A stretch of 38,325 nucleotides of DNA, taken from contig JAPKZG010000095.1 of NCBI GenBank assembly GCA_026393895.1, positions 1-38,325 of the forward strand. The letters are read 5' to 3'. A model generated the notes under the pieces. That model was not told the origin of the DNA, did not search any database, and saw nothing but the letters and a program-made list of their open reading frames with translations. This DNA comes from Candidatus Aminicenantota bacterium. Lineage in GTDB: Bacteria; Acidobacteriota; Aminicenantia; Aminicenantales; UBA4085. The position numbers and the translations under genes were made by a program. Positions 8,116 through 16,238 of the stretch are shown one piece after another (position 1 is the first letter of the stretch; every line of letters starts with the position of its first letter).

Positions 8116-8262
8116 CCTAAGACAAGTCATCGCGAAAGGCTTCCTTGCCCTGACTCCCAAAGGTCGTGTAGGACGGGGAAGCCCCGGAGGGGGAGCAGGG
8201 CAAGCCGTGCCATCGAAGATGCGCGGCCGTTGCCCGTTGCCCTCGCGCCAAGGGCGGGGAGG
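8116..8262 (+). repeat. 147-bp dispersed repeat, copy A (inverted relative to copy B)
   Basis: Aligned by eye to the reverse complement of 20912-21058, this stretch matches over 147 bp without gaps and with 11 mismatches (about 92%). It starts CCTAAGACAAGTC and ends AGGGCGGGGAGG. It contains no coding sequence. The absence of indels suggests a recent or actively homogenised copy. Confidence 0.85.
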
Positions 8263-8274
8263 GCCGCAAAGCCT

Positions 8275-8304
8275 GGAGAGAAACCCAAGAATGGGTTTCT
8301 CTCC
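8275..8304. repeat. Perfect 13-bp hairpin at the inner edge of the left repeat block
   Basis: GGAGAGAAACCCA (8275-8287) and TGGGTTTCTCTCC (8292-8304) form a perfect stem with a 4-nt loop. It lies 11 bp before the TTGACA of the next promoter. The same arms recur as GGAGAGAAACCC...GGGTTTCTCTCC at 20717-20786. No T-run follows, so terminator function is uncertain, although the hairpin could still stop or insulate upstream transcription. Confidence 0.7.
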
Positions 8305-8315
8305 AAGAGTGTCCG

Positions 8316-8344
8316 TTGACAGAGGCAAGGCCGAACGATAAATT
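8316..8344 (+). promoter_or_regulatory. Promoter for the DUF4388-miaA-hflX operon, predicting a leaderless mRNA
   Basis: TTGACA (8316-8321, perfect), a 17-nt spacer and TAAATT (8339-8344, 4/6) stand 6 nt before the ATG at 8351. There is no Shine-Dalgarno. The -35 is preceded by AGTGTCCG, the same sequence that precedes the -35 region of the polysaccharide operon promoter at the other repeat block. Confidence 0.65.
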
Positions 8345-8350
8345 AGAGAC

Positions 8351-9454
8351 ATGCCGAAGGAAAGGCCCGTAGAAGGAACGCTGGCGGAAACGCCGTTTCC
8401 CCGCGTCCTGTTCGACCTCTGGCGACAGGAACGGTCCGGCCGCCTTCTTGTCCGGAGCGAAAAGGGCGAACGATTTCTTTTTTTCGACAAAGGTCATATC
8501 CTCGTCGCCCAGACCGGGGACGATCCAAAGGATTTTCTCTCCGCCCTGGCCCGCAAAAAAATTTTAACCGGGGAACAGGCGACCCGGGTCGAGCGTTCGT
8601 CCGCGGCCCAGAACATCTCGCTTCTCAAATCGCTGAGCGAGCTCGGGTTGCTCGCCCCGATCCCTCTTTGGAGCCTGGCGGAATCCTTTTTCGTCCGGCG
8701 GCTGTTCGCCCTTTTCGACCGGGAGGAGGGCGATTTCTCCTTCAATCCCGAGATCGTTCTTCCGGGCGGCCATCGGCTCGGGCGGCTTCAAACGCCCGAC
8801 CTGATACTCGAAGGAATCCGGCAGATGCACAACGACCCCTTGGTCGCCCGTATCCTTCCGGGTGAGGAAGAGCCGATCCGCGTCTCCGCCCCGTTCTTTC
8901 TCCCCCTCCTGAAATTCGAACCTCCCGAACGCTACGCCCTCCAGATCTTGAGCGACGCGGCCTCCATCCGACGGTTTCAGGAACGGAGCGAACTCGGCGC
9001 CCGCGAAAACCGGAAAATTTTATTCGCCTTTTTTTGTCTGGGAATTCTATCGCCCGCGGAATCCTCCCCGTCAAAGGGCACTCCCGTCATCTCGCCGGGG
9101 GCGGAACAGGGCCGGATTCTCAAAGCCCTCAACGAAATATGCGCCTTCATTTTTAAATTCGTTTCCAAGGAAATCGGTCCGGTCGCCAGTACCGTCTTGA
9201 ACCGGGCCTTGGACGAGGTCAGGCCTTCCCTGGGCCCGATCTTCCAGAAGATGGCCCTTCAATTCGACGGACGCGTCGAAGTGGATGCCGCCCTCCGGCT
9301 GAGCGTCGAACATTTGCCGGAGGAGGTGTTTCGAACCATCGTCCAGGGATATGACGAGATCCTGACGGCCGAAGTGCTGGCGGTCAAAAAAACCCTGGGG
9401 CCGTCTCAGGAAACCGCCCTCGTGCGGAACCTGGAGAAAATCGGATGCGTCTGA
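8351..9454 (+). CDS. DUF4388 (PATAN-like) domain protein
   Basis: The 367-aa soluble protein opens with a DUF4388/PatA-N-type domain (residues 5 to about 145): the GTLAETPFPRVLFDLWRQERSGRLLV start, the FFDKGHILVAQTGD turn and the later FALFDREEGDFSFNP are typical. These domains occur in response-regulator and gliding or surface-related proteins of Myxococcota, Acidobacteriota and cyanobacteria, and probably mediate protein contacts. Residues about 150-240 are less conserved. The C-terminal 120 residues are helical and have no recognised family. No receiver domain or DNA-binding motif is visible. It heads the operon with miaA and hflX, from a promoter 6 nt before its ATG. The target process is unknown; the convergent polysaccharide operon is a speculative link. 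Confidence 0.7.
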   Translation: MPKERPVEGTLAETPFPRVLFDLWRQERSGRLLVRSEKGERFLFFDKGHILVAQTGDDPKDFLSALARKKILTGEQATRVERSSAAQNISLLKSLSELGLLAPIPLWSLAESFFVRRLFALFDREEGDFSFNPEIVLPGGHRLGRLQTPDLILEGIRQMHNDPLVARILPGEEEPIRVSAPFFLPLLKFEPPERYALQILSDAASIRRFQERSELGARENRKILFAFFCLGILSPAESSPSKGTPVISPGAEQGRILKALNEICAFIFKFVSKEIGPVASTVLNRALDEVRPSLGPIFQKMALQFDGRVEVDAALRLSVEHLPEEVFRTIVQGYDEILTAEVLAVKKTLGPSQETALVRNLEKIGCV

Positions 9455-9534
9455 GCCGCCGGCAAACCCTCGCCCTTCTCCTCCTGACGACCGCCCTGAC
9501 GGCCGTCCTCATCACCCGCCTTGCCGTCCTTTGA
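9445..9534 (+). CDS. Possible 29-aa hydrophobic micropeptide
   Basis: An ATG inside the end of the DUF4388 gene opens a 29-codon frame that ends 14 bp inside miaA. The product is a short basic stretch (MRLSRRQ), then one hydrophobic segment (about 17 residues), then ITRLAVL. It would bridge translation across the 66-bp gap between the two genes, either as a coupling peptide or as a single-span membrane micropeptide. It has no database-like signature and no strong Shine-Dalgarno, so it may not be a real gene. Confidence 0.25.
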   Translation: MRLSRRQTLALLLLTTALTAVLITRLAVL

Positions 9535-10447
9535 GCGAATTCTCGTTTTCATCGTCGGCCCGACCGGGGTCGGAAAGAGCGCCGTTGCCCTGCGCCTGGC
9601 GGAAGCGCGCGGCGGCGAGATCATCAGTTGCGATTCCATGCAGGTATATCGCGGATTCGACATCGGAACGGACAAACCTTCGCCCGAAGACCGGGCCCGC
9701 GTGCCCCATCACCTGATCGACGTCGCCGATGCGGGGACTCAGTTCAACGCCGCCGATTTTGCCGCCCGAGCCCTGGAGGCGATCACGGCCATCCGCGGAC
9801 GGGGGCGGCTCCCCCTCGTCGTCGGGGGGACGGGCTTGTATTTCAAGGCCCTGGAAGGCGGGCTTTTCCCGGGACCGGGACGGGACGAAGCCGTCCGTCT
9901 CGCTCTCGACGCCGAGGCGCAGATAAACGGCCCGGAGCGCCTCTGGGAGCGCCTGGCCGCCGTCGATCCTGAATACGCGGCCCGGACCGGCCGCCGCGAC
10001 CGGGTTCGAATCATCCGTGCTCTCGAAATCCACGTCCTCACCGGCCGGCCGCTTTCCGATCATTTCCGGCAGACCAAAAGCCGCCTTCAGGATGAAGATC
10101 TCATCAAAATCGGGCTGGACCGGCCGCGGGCGGATCTTTACCGGAGGATTGAAGAACGCGTCGACCGGATGTTTGAACGGGGTTTGATCGAGGAAACACG
10201 GGCTCTGCTCGCCCGAGGTGTGCCGGATTCGGCCGCGCCGTTCAAGGCCCTCGGATACAAACACGTCCTCCGGGTTCTCCGCGGAGAATTCGGTCCCGCG
10301 GAGGCCGCCGCCCTCACGAAGATCGACACCCGCCATTTCGCCAAACGCCAGATGACCTGGTTCCGGAAAACGGCGGACGTCCGATGGATCAACCCGGACG
10401 AAACCGACCCCGCCGAAATTCTCGACGCCGGGCTGGGAACGGCCTGA
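9521..10447 (+). CDS. miaA: tRNA dimethylallyltransferase
   Basis: MiaA transfers dimethylallyl to N6 of A37 in tRNAs that read UNN codons. The 308-aa protein has the P-loop GPTGVGKS (about residues 12-19), the ISCDSMQVYRGFDIGTDKP substrate loop, HHLIDV, LVVGGTGLY, and the C-terminal FKALGYKHV and TRHFAKRQMTWFRK motifs, so it is complete. The start is a TTG at 9521: no ATG or GTG occurs in frame between a stop at 9485-9487 and the P-loop. It lies just downstream of the DUF4388 gene and 4 bp before hflX, a well-known pairing (miaA-hflX, here without hfq). Confidence 0.96.
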   Translation: MPSFERILVFIVGPTGVGKSAVALRLAEARGGEIISCDSMQVYRGFDIGTDKPSPEDRARVPHHLIDVADAGTQFNAADFAARALEAITAIRGRGRLPLVVGGTGLYFKALEGGLFPGPGRDEAVRLALDAEAQINGPERLWERLAAVDPEYAARTGRRDRVRIIRALEIHVLTGRPLSDHFRQTKSRLQDEDLIKIGLDRPRADLYRRIEERVDRMFERGLIEETRALLARGVPDSAAPFKALGYKHVLRVLRGEFGPAEAAALTKIDTRHFAKRQMTWFRKTADVRWINPDETDPAEILDAGLGTA

Positions 10448-10451
10448 GCCG

Positions 10452-11714
10452 ATGATGAACCAAACCGTTCTTGTCCATTTGATGATCGGCTCCCGGGAGA
10501 AAATAGACGCGATCGAATCCATGGCCGAACTCGAGGATTTGGCCCGGGCGGCGGGCGCCCAAATCGTCCGGAAGGTTTTCCAGACCCGGTCCTCGCCCGA
10601 CGCCCGCACGTTCATCGGCGAGGGGAAAGTCGACGAAATCAAAACGATTCTGAACGAGACGGGCGCCGATCTAATTCTCTTCGATCAGGACTTAAAGCCG
10701 TCGCAACAGCGGAGTTTGGAACAGGCCCTGGACGCGCGGGTGATCGACCGGACCCAGTTGATCCTGGATATTTTCGCCCGGCGGGCCCGATCCAACGAAG
10801 GGAAAATGCAGGTCGAATTGGCCCAATTGAACTACCTTCTTCCCCGCCTGACCGGAAAAGGCAAGACGCTTTCGCGGCTCGGCGGCGGAATCGGAACCCG
10901 CGGACCCGGCGAAACAAAACTCGAATCCGACCGCCGCCGGATCGAAGCCCGGATCGCCCGGATCCGGCACGACGTCAAGGCGGTCGCCAAGCGCCGGGCG
11001 GGCCAGCGCCGGAGCCGGAAGGAAAGCCTTGTTCCGTTGGCGGCCCTCGTCGGATACACGAGCGTTGGAAAAACGACTCTGTTCAACCGCTTAGCCGGAG
11101 AATCCGCCTTCACCTCGCCCCAATTGTTCGCCACGCTGGATCCGCTCGTCCGGAGGACCTCGCTCCCCGACGGGCTGCCCTATTTTTTAAGCGACACGGT
11201 CGGTTTCGTCAAACGCCTTCCCCCGGCCCTTCTCGCTTCATTCAAAGCGACCCTCGAGGAGGTGCTCGAAGCCGACCTGATTCTCCACGTGGTCGACCTC
11301 TCCGCCCCGAACGCGGAGGCCCAGGCCAAATCCGTGGAGAAAATCCTGGCCGAAATCGGCGCCGGAGGCATTCCGAGCGTCCGGGTCAACAATAAAATCG
11401 ACCGCCTCCCGGACCGCCGCGCGCTTCTGGCCCGAAACGAAACCGCGGAGGGAGGGGTTTATCTTTCGGCCGCGACGGGAGACGGCCTCCCCGCCTTGAA
11501 AAACCGCATCCGCTCTTTACTTTTTCAAGGCCTCCGGTTATTTTATATCCGCGTCCCCCATAACCAGGAGGACATTTGGGCCTCGCTTCGGAAACGGTCG
11601 CTGATTCTGAAACGGCGGGAAGGGGCGGATTATCGTGAGGCCCGGATCATGGCCGATCCTTCGCAAATCATCGATCTCTCGGCCTATATCGTCGCAGGAG
11701 AACCGACGTGGTAA
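10452..11714 (+). CDS. hflX: Ribosome-associated GTPase HflX
   Basis: HflX binds the 50S subunit and splits stalled or hibernating ribosomes, using GTP. The 420-aa protein has the glycine-rich N-terminal HflX domain (TFIGEGKVDEI; LILFDQDLKPSQQRSLE), the linker GRGPGETKLE-like segment GTRGPGETKLESDRR (about 147-161), then the G domain: G1 GYTSVGKTT (about 199-207), G3 DTVGF, and G4 as NNKID. The C-terminal region has the usual short domain. A second ATG follows immediately, at 10455, so the exact start may be 3 nt later. It sits 4 bp after miaA and overlaps the start of the next gene. Confidence 0.95.
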   Translation: MMNQTVLVHLMIGSREKIDAIESMAELEDLARAAGAQIVRKVFQTRSSPDARTFIGEGKVDEIKTILNETGADLILFDQDLKPSQQRSLEQALDARVIDRTQLILDIFARRARSNEGKMQVELAQLNYLLPRLTGKGKTLSRLGGGIGTRGPGETKLESDRRRIEARIARIRHDVKAVAKRRAGQRRSRKESLVPLAALVGYTSVGKTTLFNRLAGESAFTSPQLFATLDPLVRRTSLPDGLPYFLSDTVGFVKRLPPALLASFKATLEEVLEADLILHVVDLSAPNAEAQAKSVEKILAEIGAGGIPSVRVNNKIDRLPDRRALLARNETAEGGVYLSAATGDGLPALKNRIRSLLFQGLRLFYIRVPHNQEDIWASLRKRSLILKRREGADYREARIMADPSQIIDLSAYIVAGEPTW

Positions 11715-13045
11715 AGAAAACGGCTGGAATGGTGGCGGCCGTCCTCGCCGCCGCCGCTTGCGCGACTATGACCCCGCCCGTAAATCCGACGATCTACCTC
11801 GAAAATCCGCCGGCCGAAATCACCGCCGGGCTCTCCCTCGACGACCGGATCGCCGTCGACAAAGTCTGGACCCTCCTCCGATTGGAACGGGCGGACAAGG
11901 CCGAAAAAAAGATCCTTCGTCTCGGGGAAAACCACCCGTTCTTCTGGACGGCGATGGGCTATGTCGCCCTCCTCCGCAACGAAATCGGCGCGGCTGAGGC
12001 CGATTTTCTCGGTTCCCTCGGCGTCTCCCCGGACGCAGTCACCTCCTATCTCGGGTTGGGACAGGTTTACCGGAGATGGGGCCGGAGAGAGGACGCCTTG
12101 AAATCCTACCTCGAAGTGTTGAAACGGGATCCTGAAAATCTCTTCGCCAGTAAAGAAGCGGACGAGTTGCGGACGGCGATCGTCGAGGGCTTGATCCTCG
12201 ACGCCGACGCGGCGACCCGGTCCGGAAAAACGGCGGAGGCCAAGGAGGCGTACCTCAAAGCTCTCGAATACGCCCCGAAACTTCAGATCGCCCACCTCTC
12301 GCTCGCCCGATTTTTCGTTCGGGAGAAAAATTACCCGAGAGCTTTGTTTCACCTTGGGCTCGCCTCGGAAAACAATCCCCTGGATCGAACCGTCCTCCGC
12401 GAGTACGCCGACGCGCTGTATCAAATGAACCAATTCTCCCGAAGCCTCGACGCGTATCAGCGCCTGCAGGCGCTCGATCCCGCCGACAAATCGGTCGCCG
12501 AACGCCTGAACGCCCTGAAAGCCCGGCTGGGAGTCGTTGATCTTCCCGACGAATACCGGGAAATCCCCGAACGCGGAGCGGTCGCCAAGGAAGACGTGGC
12601 CGCCCTGATCGGGGCGAAGTTCAACGACATCTGGATCGGGACCGCGATCCGGCCGCCCGTTCTCGTCGACATCTCGACCTCCTGGGCCCGCACCTTCATC
12701 GTCAAGGTCGCCGCCTCCGGGATCATGGAGGTTTATTCCAATCACACGTTCCAGCCGAAAAAAACGATGAACCGGGCTGAATTGGCCGAAACGGTCGTCC
12801 GTCTGATCGATTTCCTCAATAAAAAAGGCCGGACGATCGTCGCCCAAATTCCGGCCGAACGGATCAATCTAGCGGACGTGCCGCCGGAACATCCTTACGC
12901 CTCGCCGATCATCCTCGCCGTATCTTACCAGGTCATGGACGTCTTCCCCGACCGGACCTTCCGGCCGGGACAGCCGGTGACCGGAGCGGAGGCGATCCGG
13001 ATCCTGGACCTTCTGGCCGAATTGGCGAAAGAGCCGGGGAAATGA
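11708..13045 (+). CDS. Lipoprotein with TPR repeats and C-terminal S-layer homology domains
   Basis: The 445-aa product begins with a lipoprotein-type signal (KKTAGMVAAVLAAAAC, Cys at 18). Residues about 45-275 form at least four or five TPR-like helical pairs (for example YLGLGQVYRRWGRREDALKSYLEVLKRDP). The C-terminus has two SLH-like units: about 322-370 (MEVYSNHTFQPKKTMNRAELAETVVRL) and about 391-435 (MDVFPDRTFRPGQPVTGAEAIRIL). SLH domains bind cell-wall-linked polymers or peptidoglycan, so a cell-envelope scaffold is likely. The start is GTG at 11708 with AGGAG upstream, overlapping the hflX stop. Its stop overlaps the next gene's ATG. The combination of a lipid anchor with SLH modules is uncommon. 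Confidence 0.8.
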   Translation: MVKKTAGMVAAVLAAAACATMTPPVNPTIYLENPPAEITAGLSLDDRIAVDKVWTLLRLERADKAEKKILRLGENHPFFWTAMGYVALLRNEIGAAEADFLGSLGVSPDAVTSYLGLGQVYRRWGRREDALKSYLEVLKRDPENLFASKEADELRTAIVEGLILDADAATRSGKTAEAKEAYLKALEYAPKLQIAHLSLARFFVREKNYPRALFHLGLASENNPLDRTVLREYADALYQMNQFSRSLDAYQRLQALDPADKSVAERLNALKARLGVVDLPDEYREIPERGAVAKEDVAALIGAKFNDIWIGTAIRPPVLVDISTSWARTFIVKVAASGIMEVYSNHTFQPKKTMNRAELAETVVRLIDFLNKKGRTIVAQIPAERINLADVPPEHPYASPIILAVSYQVMDVFPDRTFRPGQPVTGAEAIRILDLLAELAKEPGK

Positions 13046-13653
13046 GCAAACCGAAAAATCCGGGAACGGAAGGATGGGTTTCCTCCATCGTCACCGTCCC
13101 TAACGTCCTCAGCGCCTTCCGCATCCTTCTGGTTCCCCTGTTCGTCTGGGCCCTTCTGGAGCGGCAGACCATCGAACCCCTCGTCATTTTCTTTATCGCC
13201 GGGATCTCGGACCTGTTCGACGGATTCATCGCCCGCCATCTGCATCAACGGAGCAAACTGGGCGCGATCCTGGACCCGGCCGGCGACAAGCTCCTCATGG
13301 CCGCGTCCTATATCCTCCTGACCCTTCCCCAGGTCGTCGGCCCCAACCGGATTCCGCTCGGACTGACGCTCATCGTCTTCGCCCGCGACCTGATGATCGT
13401 CGGGGGCGTTCTTTGGGCCTACCTGACGTTCGGGATTACGCCCGTGTTGCCGACGATCATCGGAAAACTGACGACGGCGTTCCAGGTCGGGACCGTTTTT
13501 CTGGTTCTCCTGACGAACCATTTGGGGAAAAAAGCCGGGTGGATGGTCGCGATTTACGGGATCACGGCCGCGCTCACGCTGGCCTCATGGATTCTTTACT
13601 ACCTGCGCGGCCTCCGCATTCTCCGGGAGCGCCGCTCTTCCAAACCGGTCTGA
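13042..13653 (+). CDS. pgsA: CDP-alcohol phosphatidyltransferase (PgsA-like)
   Basis: This 203-aa membrane enzyme has the exact CDP-alcohol phosphotransferase signature D57-x2-D60-G61-x2-A64-R65-x8-G74-x3-D78-x3-D82. Four to five transmembrane segments follow. Glycerol-3-phosphate is the likeliest acceptor, making phosphatidylglycerol-phosphate, as judged by similarity to PgsA (NVLSAFRILLVPLF at the N-terminus). Relatives that use other alcohols, such as cardiolipin synthase, share the motif. ATGA overlap with the TPR/SLH gene shows translational coupling. It is the last gene of this operon and ends 7 bp from a convergent gene, with no terminator visible between them. Confidence 0.88.
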   Translation: MSKPKNPGTEGWVSSIVTVPNVLSAFRILLVPLFVWALLERQTIEPLVIFFIAGISDLFDGFIARHLHQRSKLGAILDPAGDKLLMAASYILLTLPQVVGPNRIPLGLTLIVFARDLMIVGGVLWAYLTFGITPVLPTIIGKLTTAFQVGTVFLVLLTNHLGKKAGWMVAIYGITAALTLASWILYYLRGLRILRERRSSKPV

Positions 13654-13660
13654 CCGGCCG

Positions 13661-15139
13661 TCAGCCCATGGAGCGGTCGATAAAACCGCGCCGGAGCGTC
13701 ATCCAGATGATTTTCAGGTCCAGGGCGAAGGTCCAGTTCTGGATATAATAGAAGTCGTGTTCGAGCCGCTTCTCGATCGACGTCCCCTGCCGGAGGCCGT
13801 GGACCTGGGCCCACCCCGTCAACCCGGATTTCATCTTGTGACGGAGCATGTATTTCGGAATGTTGTCGGTGAATTCCTTGACGAATTCCGGCCGTTCCGG
13901 ACGCGGGCCGACCAGACTCATGTCTCCCCGGACAATGTTCACGAGTTGGGGCAATTCGTCGAGGCTGAATCTCCGCAGCAGCCGGCCGATTTTCGTGATC
14001 CGCGGATCGTCGGGCACGCACATGACCGGTCCGGTCGTTTTTTCGGCGTTCGTGACCATCGTCCGGAACTTATGAATGTTGAACCGTTTGCCGTCCAAGC
14101 CGAACCGTTCCTGGTGGTAGAAAACCGGCCCCCTGGATGTCGCCTTGATGATGATCGCCACGACGAGCAGGAGCGGAGAAAGGACCAACAGGGCGAGCCC
14201 CGACACGATGAAGTCGAACAGCCGTTTGAAAACACGCTTGGCGCCGCGGAGCGGGACTTCGTCGACCGAGATCACGGGAAACCCGTCCAAGTCCTGGACG
14301 TTGGCTTTCAAGGTCAGGAGCTGGAAAAGGTCCGGGATGAGGCGGACGCTGACCGGGTATTTGTTGACGACCTGGAGGGCTTCCAGGATTTCCGGGTAGT
14401 TTTTCAGCTCGAGGGCGACATAGACCTCCTGAATGCTCTGGGCCTCGATGGCCTTGCCGAGATCGGACACGGTTCCGATCACGGGAACGCCGCCGTCGAT
14501 CGGAACGTTTTTTCCGGCCGGCATGTGGTTGTCGAGAAAGCCCTTGACCACGAACCCGAGGTCTTTATACTGGAGCAACTTTTGGGCGACGGCCACGCCC
14601 ATTTCCCCCGCGCCGACGACCAGGACGTTTCGCAGGTTGAGGCCGCGGGCGAAGCGCCGTTTCATGAAAAAATAGATCTGGTTGCGGAAAAAGGAAATCG
14701 TGAGAATCACCCCGATGAAATAGACGACCAAAAAGAGGTGGGAAAGCTTCACGATTTTCATCCGGAACAGCGGCGCCGCACCTCCGGAGTAGGCGTTTAA
14801 ATATCCGGAAACGGCCATCACCACAAGAATCGTCAGGGCGGCGTTGACGGTGATGGAAAAGAAATCGTCGAATTTGGTCCGCCGGAGGCGGCTTTTATAA
14901 AAACCCTGAAGAAAGAAAATGCCGAGATGCACGGCCAGAAAAAGGGGCAGGATGACCAGATACGAGCTCCACGTCGGGGTTCCCTTGGCCGGGTCCACGG
15001 GGATGAAATACGAATGAAACCGGAAGGCGTAGGAATAAATGAACGTCGCCACGATGGCCAAGATATCGCTGGCCATGAAGAGGGCCGAAAGGCGAGCCTG
15101 GTATCTGCCGATCACTTTGAGTCCTTGAATTCCCGCCAT
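13661..15139 (-). CDS. Polyprenyl-phosphate sugar-1-phosphate transferase (WcaJ/WbaP type), initiating exopolysaccharide synthesis
   Basis: The 492-aa protein joins an N-terminal membrane part (four hydrophobic segments in residues 15-150), a Rossmann-like CoA-binding/NAD-like domain (NVLVVGAGEMGVAVAQKLL, about 166-184), and a C-terminal bacterial sugar-transferase domain from about residue 300. Catalytic-domain hallmarks are KRLFDF near its start, FYHQERFGLDGKRFNIHKFRTM, SLDELPQLVNIVRGDMSLVGPRPERP, and SGLTGWAQVHGLRG-like GLRQGTS. Such enzymes put the first sugar phosphate (glucose, galactose or similar) on undecaprenyl phosphate. It is the last gene of the minus-strand glycosyltransferase operon. 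Its start lies 28 bp inside the upstream gene; an internal ATG at 15076 is an alternative. Confidence 0.92.
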   Translation of the reverse strand: MAGIQGLKVIGRYQARLSALFMASDILAIVATFIYSYAFRFHSYFIPVDPAKGTPTWSSYLVILPLFLAVHLGIFFLQGFYKSRLRRTKFDDFFSITVNAALTILVVMAVSGYLNAYSGGAAPLFRMKIVKLSHLFLVVYFIGVILTISFFRNQIYFFMKRRFARGLNLRNVLVVGAGEMGVAVAQKLLQYKDLGFVVKGFLDNHMPAGKNVPIDGGVPVIGTVSDLGKAIEAQSIQEVYVALELKNYPEILEALQVVNKYPVSVRLIPDLFQLLTLKANVQDLDGFPVISVDEVPLRGAKRVFKRLFDFIVSGLALLVLSPLLLVVAIIIKATSRGPVFYHQERFGLDGKRFNIHKFRTMVTNAEKTTGPVMCVPDDPRITKIGRLLRRFSLDELPQLVNIVRGDMSLVGPRPERPEFVKEFTDNIPKYMLRHKMKSGLTGWAQVHGLRQGTSIEKRLEHDFYYIQNWTFALDLKIIWMTLRRGFIDRSMG

Positions 15140-16230
15140 AAGGCGGCGAGTCGGGTCTCCATCTTTGTCCGGAAAACGTCCCGGGAAAACGCCAGAGCCT
15201 GGGCGCGAAGAGAGGCCTTATTAAAAGTCAACCCACGGCATTTGTCAAGGACGGCGGCGAGGCCGGTGGGCGTCGATTCCTGGAAATAAAGGCCTGTTTC
15301 GCCGGGCCGGACCGTTTCCAGCACCCCTCCCCGCCCCAGGGCGACGACGGGAGTTCCGCACGCCTGGGCTTCGACGGCTCCTATCCCGAAATCCTCCTCC
15401 CCCGGCATGAGGAGGGCGATGGCCTCCTGGAAAAGACGGCGGAGTTCGGCCCCCTCCACGGATCCTAAAAATTCGACCGAAGGGCCGGCCGTCGCTCGAA
15501 GGGCCCGCATCTCCGGGCCGTCTCCGACGACCTTGAGCGGATATCCCCTGAGATTGCAGGCCGCGACGGCCAAATCGATCCGCTTGTAGGGAACGAGCGC
15601 CGTCACAACCAGGAAATATTTTCGCTCGGGCATGGCGGCGGGGGGAACGAAAAACTCGGTATCGACCGGCGGGTGGATGACTTCGGCCGGCCGGCGGTAG
15701 TATTTTTCGATCCGGCCGGCGACGGCCCGGGAATTGGCTATGAACCGGTCCACGCGGGCCGAGGAGGCCACGTCCCAATTCCTCAAGCGATGGATTACAG
15801 GAGGAACGATATATTTGGCCGGGAATCCCAGCCTTCCGGGGCCGAAATAGGCGAAATACTGATTCCAGGCGTATCGAACGGGGGAATGAATATAGGAGAC
15901 GTGCAGCGCCTCGGGTTTCGGGATGATTCCCTTGGCCGTGCAATGAGAACTCGAAACGACCAGGTCGAAATCCTGAAGGTCGAACAATTCCGCGGCCAGG
16001 GGAAAAAGCGGGAGGTAATAGCGATAACGCTTGCGGAGGAACGGCATCCGTTGCAGAAAACTCGTCCGGATGGTCCGCTTCTCGAGGTCGGGGATCTGGC
16101 TCCCGGGAAAATGGAAGAGCGTGTAAATCGGCGCCTCCGGGAAGATTTCCGCCAGGACCTCGAGGACCTTTTCCCCGCCGCGGCGGCCGGTGAGCCAGTC
16201 ATGGACAAGGGCGACCCGCGCATTTTTCAT
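15112..16230 (-). CDS. GT4-family glycosyltransferase (WbaZ-like)
   Basis: This 372-aa GT-B enzyme opens with ARVALVHDWLTGRRGGEKVLEVL, typical of a GT4 subgroup that acts in O-antigen and capsule assembly. The C-terminal half carries the nucleotide-sugar site: KYFLVVTALVPYKRIDLAV, KVVGDGPE, FLGSVEGAELRRLF, and the EX7E motif (EDFGIGAVE, within PGEEDFGIGAVEAQACG). Donor and acceptor cannot be read from sequence; mannosyltransferases are the best-known relatives. It begins 8 bp after the stop of the preceding gene and overlaps the sugar-1-phosphate transferase gene by 28 bp. A cytoplasmic or membrane-associated step in building the repeat unit is likely. Confidence 0.88.
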   Translation of the reverse strand: MKNARVALVHDWLTGRRGGEKVLEVLAEIFPEAPIYTLFHFPGSQIPDLEKRTIRTSFLQRMPFLRKRYRYYLPLFPLAAELFDLQDFDLVVSSSHCTAKGIIPKPEALHVSYIHSPVRYAWNQYFAYFGPGRLGFPAKYIVPPVIHRLRNWDVASSARVDRFIANSRAVAGRIEKYYRRPAEVIHPPVDTEFFVPPAAMPERKYFLVVTALVPYKRIDLAVAACNLRGYPLKVVGDGPEMRALRATAGPSVEFLGSVEGAELRRLFQEAIALLMPGEEDFGIGAVEAQACGTPVVALGRGGVLETVRPGETGLYFQESTPTGLAAVLDKCRGLTFNKASLRAQALAFSRDVFRTKMETRLAALWREFKDSK

Positions 16231-16238
16231 CGGGGAGA

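Larger units (their letters stand above)
7975..8304. repeat. Left composite repeat block (gene-free)
   Basis: The 486-bp space between the Yip1 and DUF4388 genes has no credible gene but is filled with related short modules. Module 1 (GGGGAGG, GCAAAGCCTG, GAGAGAA) occurs near 7999-8035 and again at 8256-8281. Module 2 is GCCCTGATACCC-AAA-GGGTATGTAGGGC at 8068-8095, a near-perfect hairpin, repeated in diverged form at 8147-8174. The part 8116-8262 has an inverted copy at 20912-21058. These are noncoding dispersed repeats in which small hairpins are visible. Whether they are mobile or RNA-level elements cannot be told from one window. Confidence 0.75.

Noticed and set aside
7975-8304. A CRISPR array at the repeat blocks
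   Set aside because: The repeats are few, diverged, unevenly spaced and partly inverted; there are no spacers of regular length and no cas genes.
7957-8528. Several 60-177-codon frames in and beside the left repeat block
   Set aside because: They follow the repeat sequence, share no domains, and several overlap on both strands. Their apparent similarity to frames near 20.8-21.0 kb comes from the repeats.
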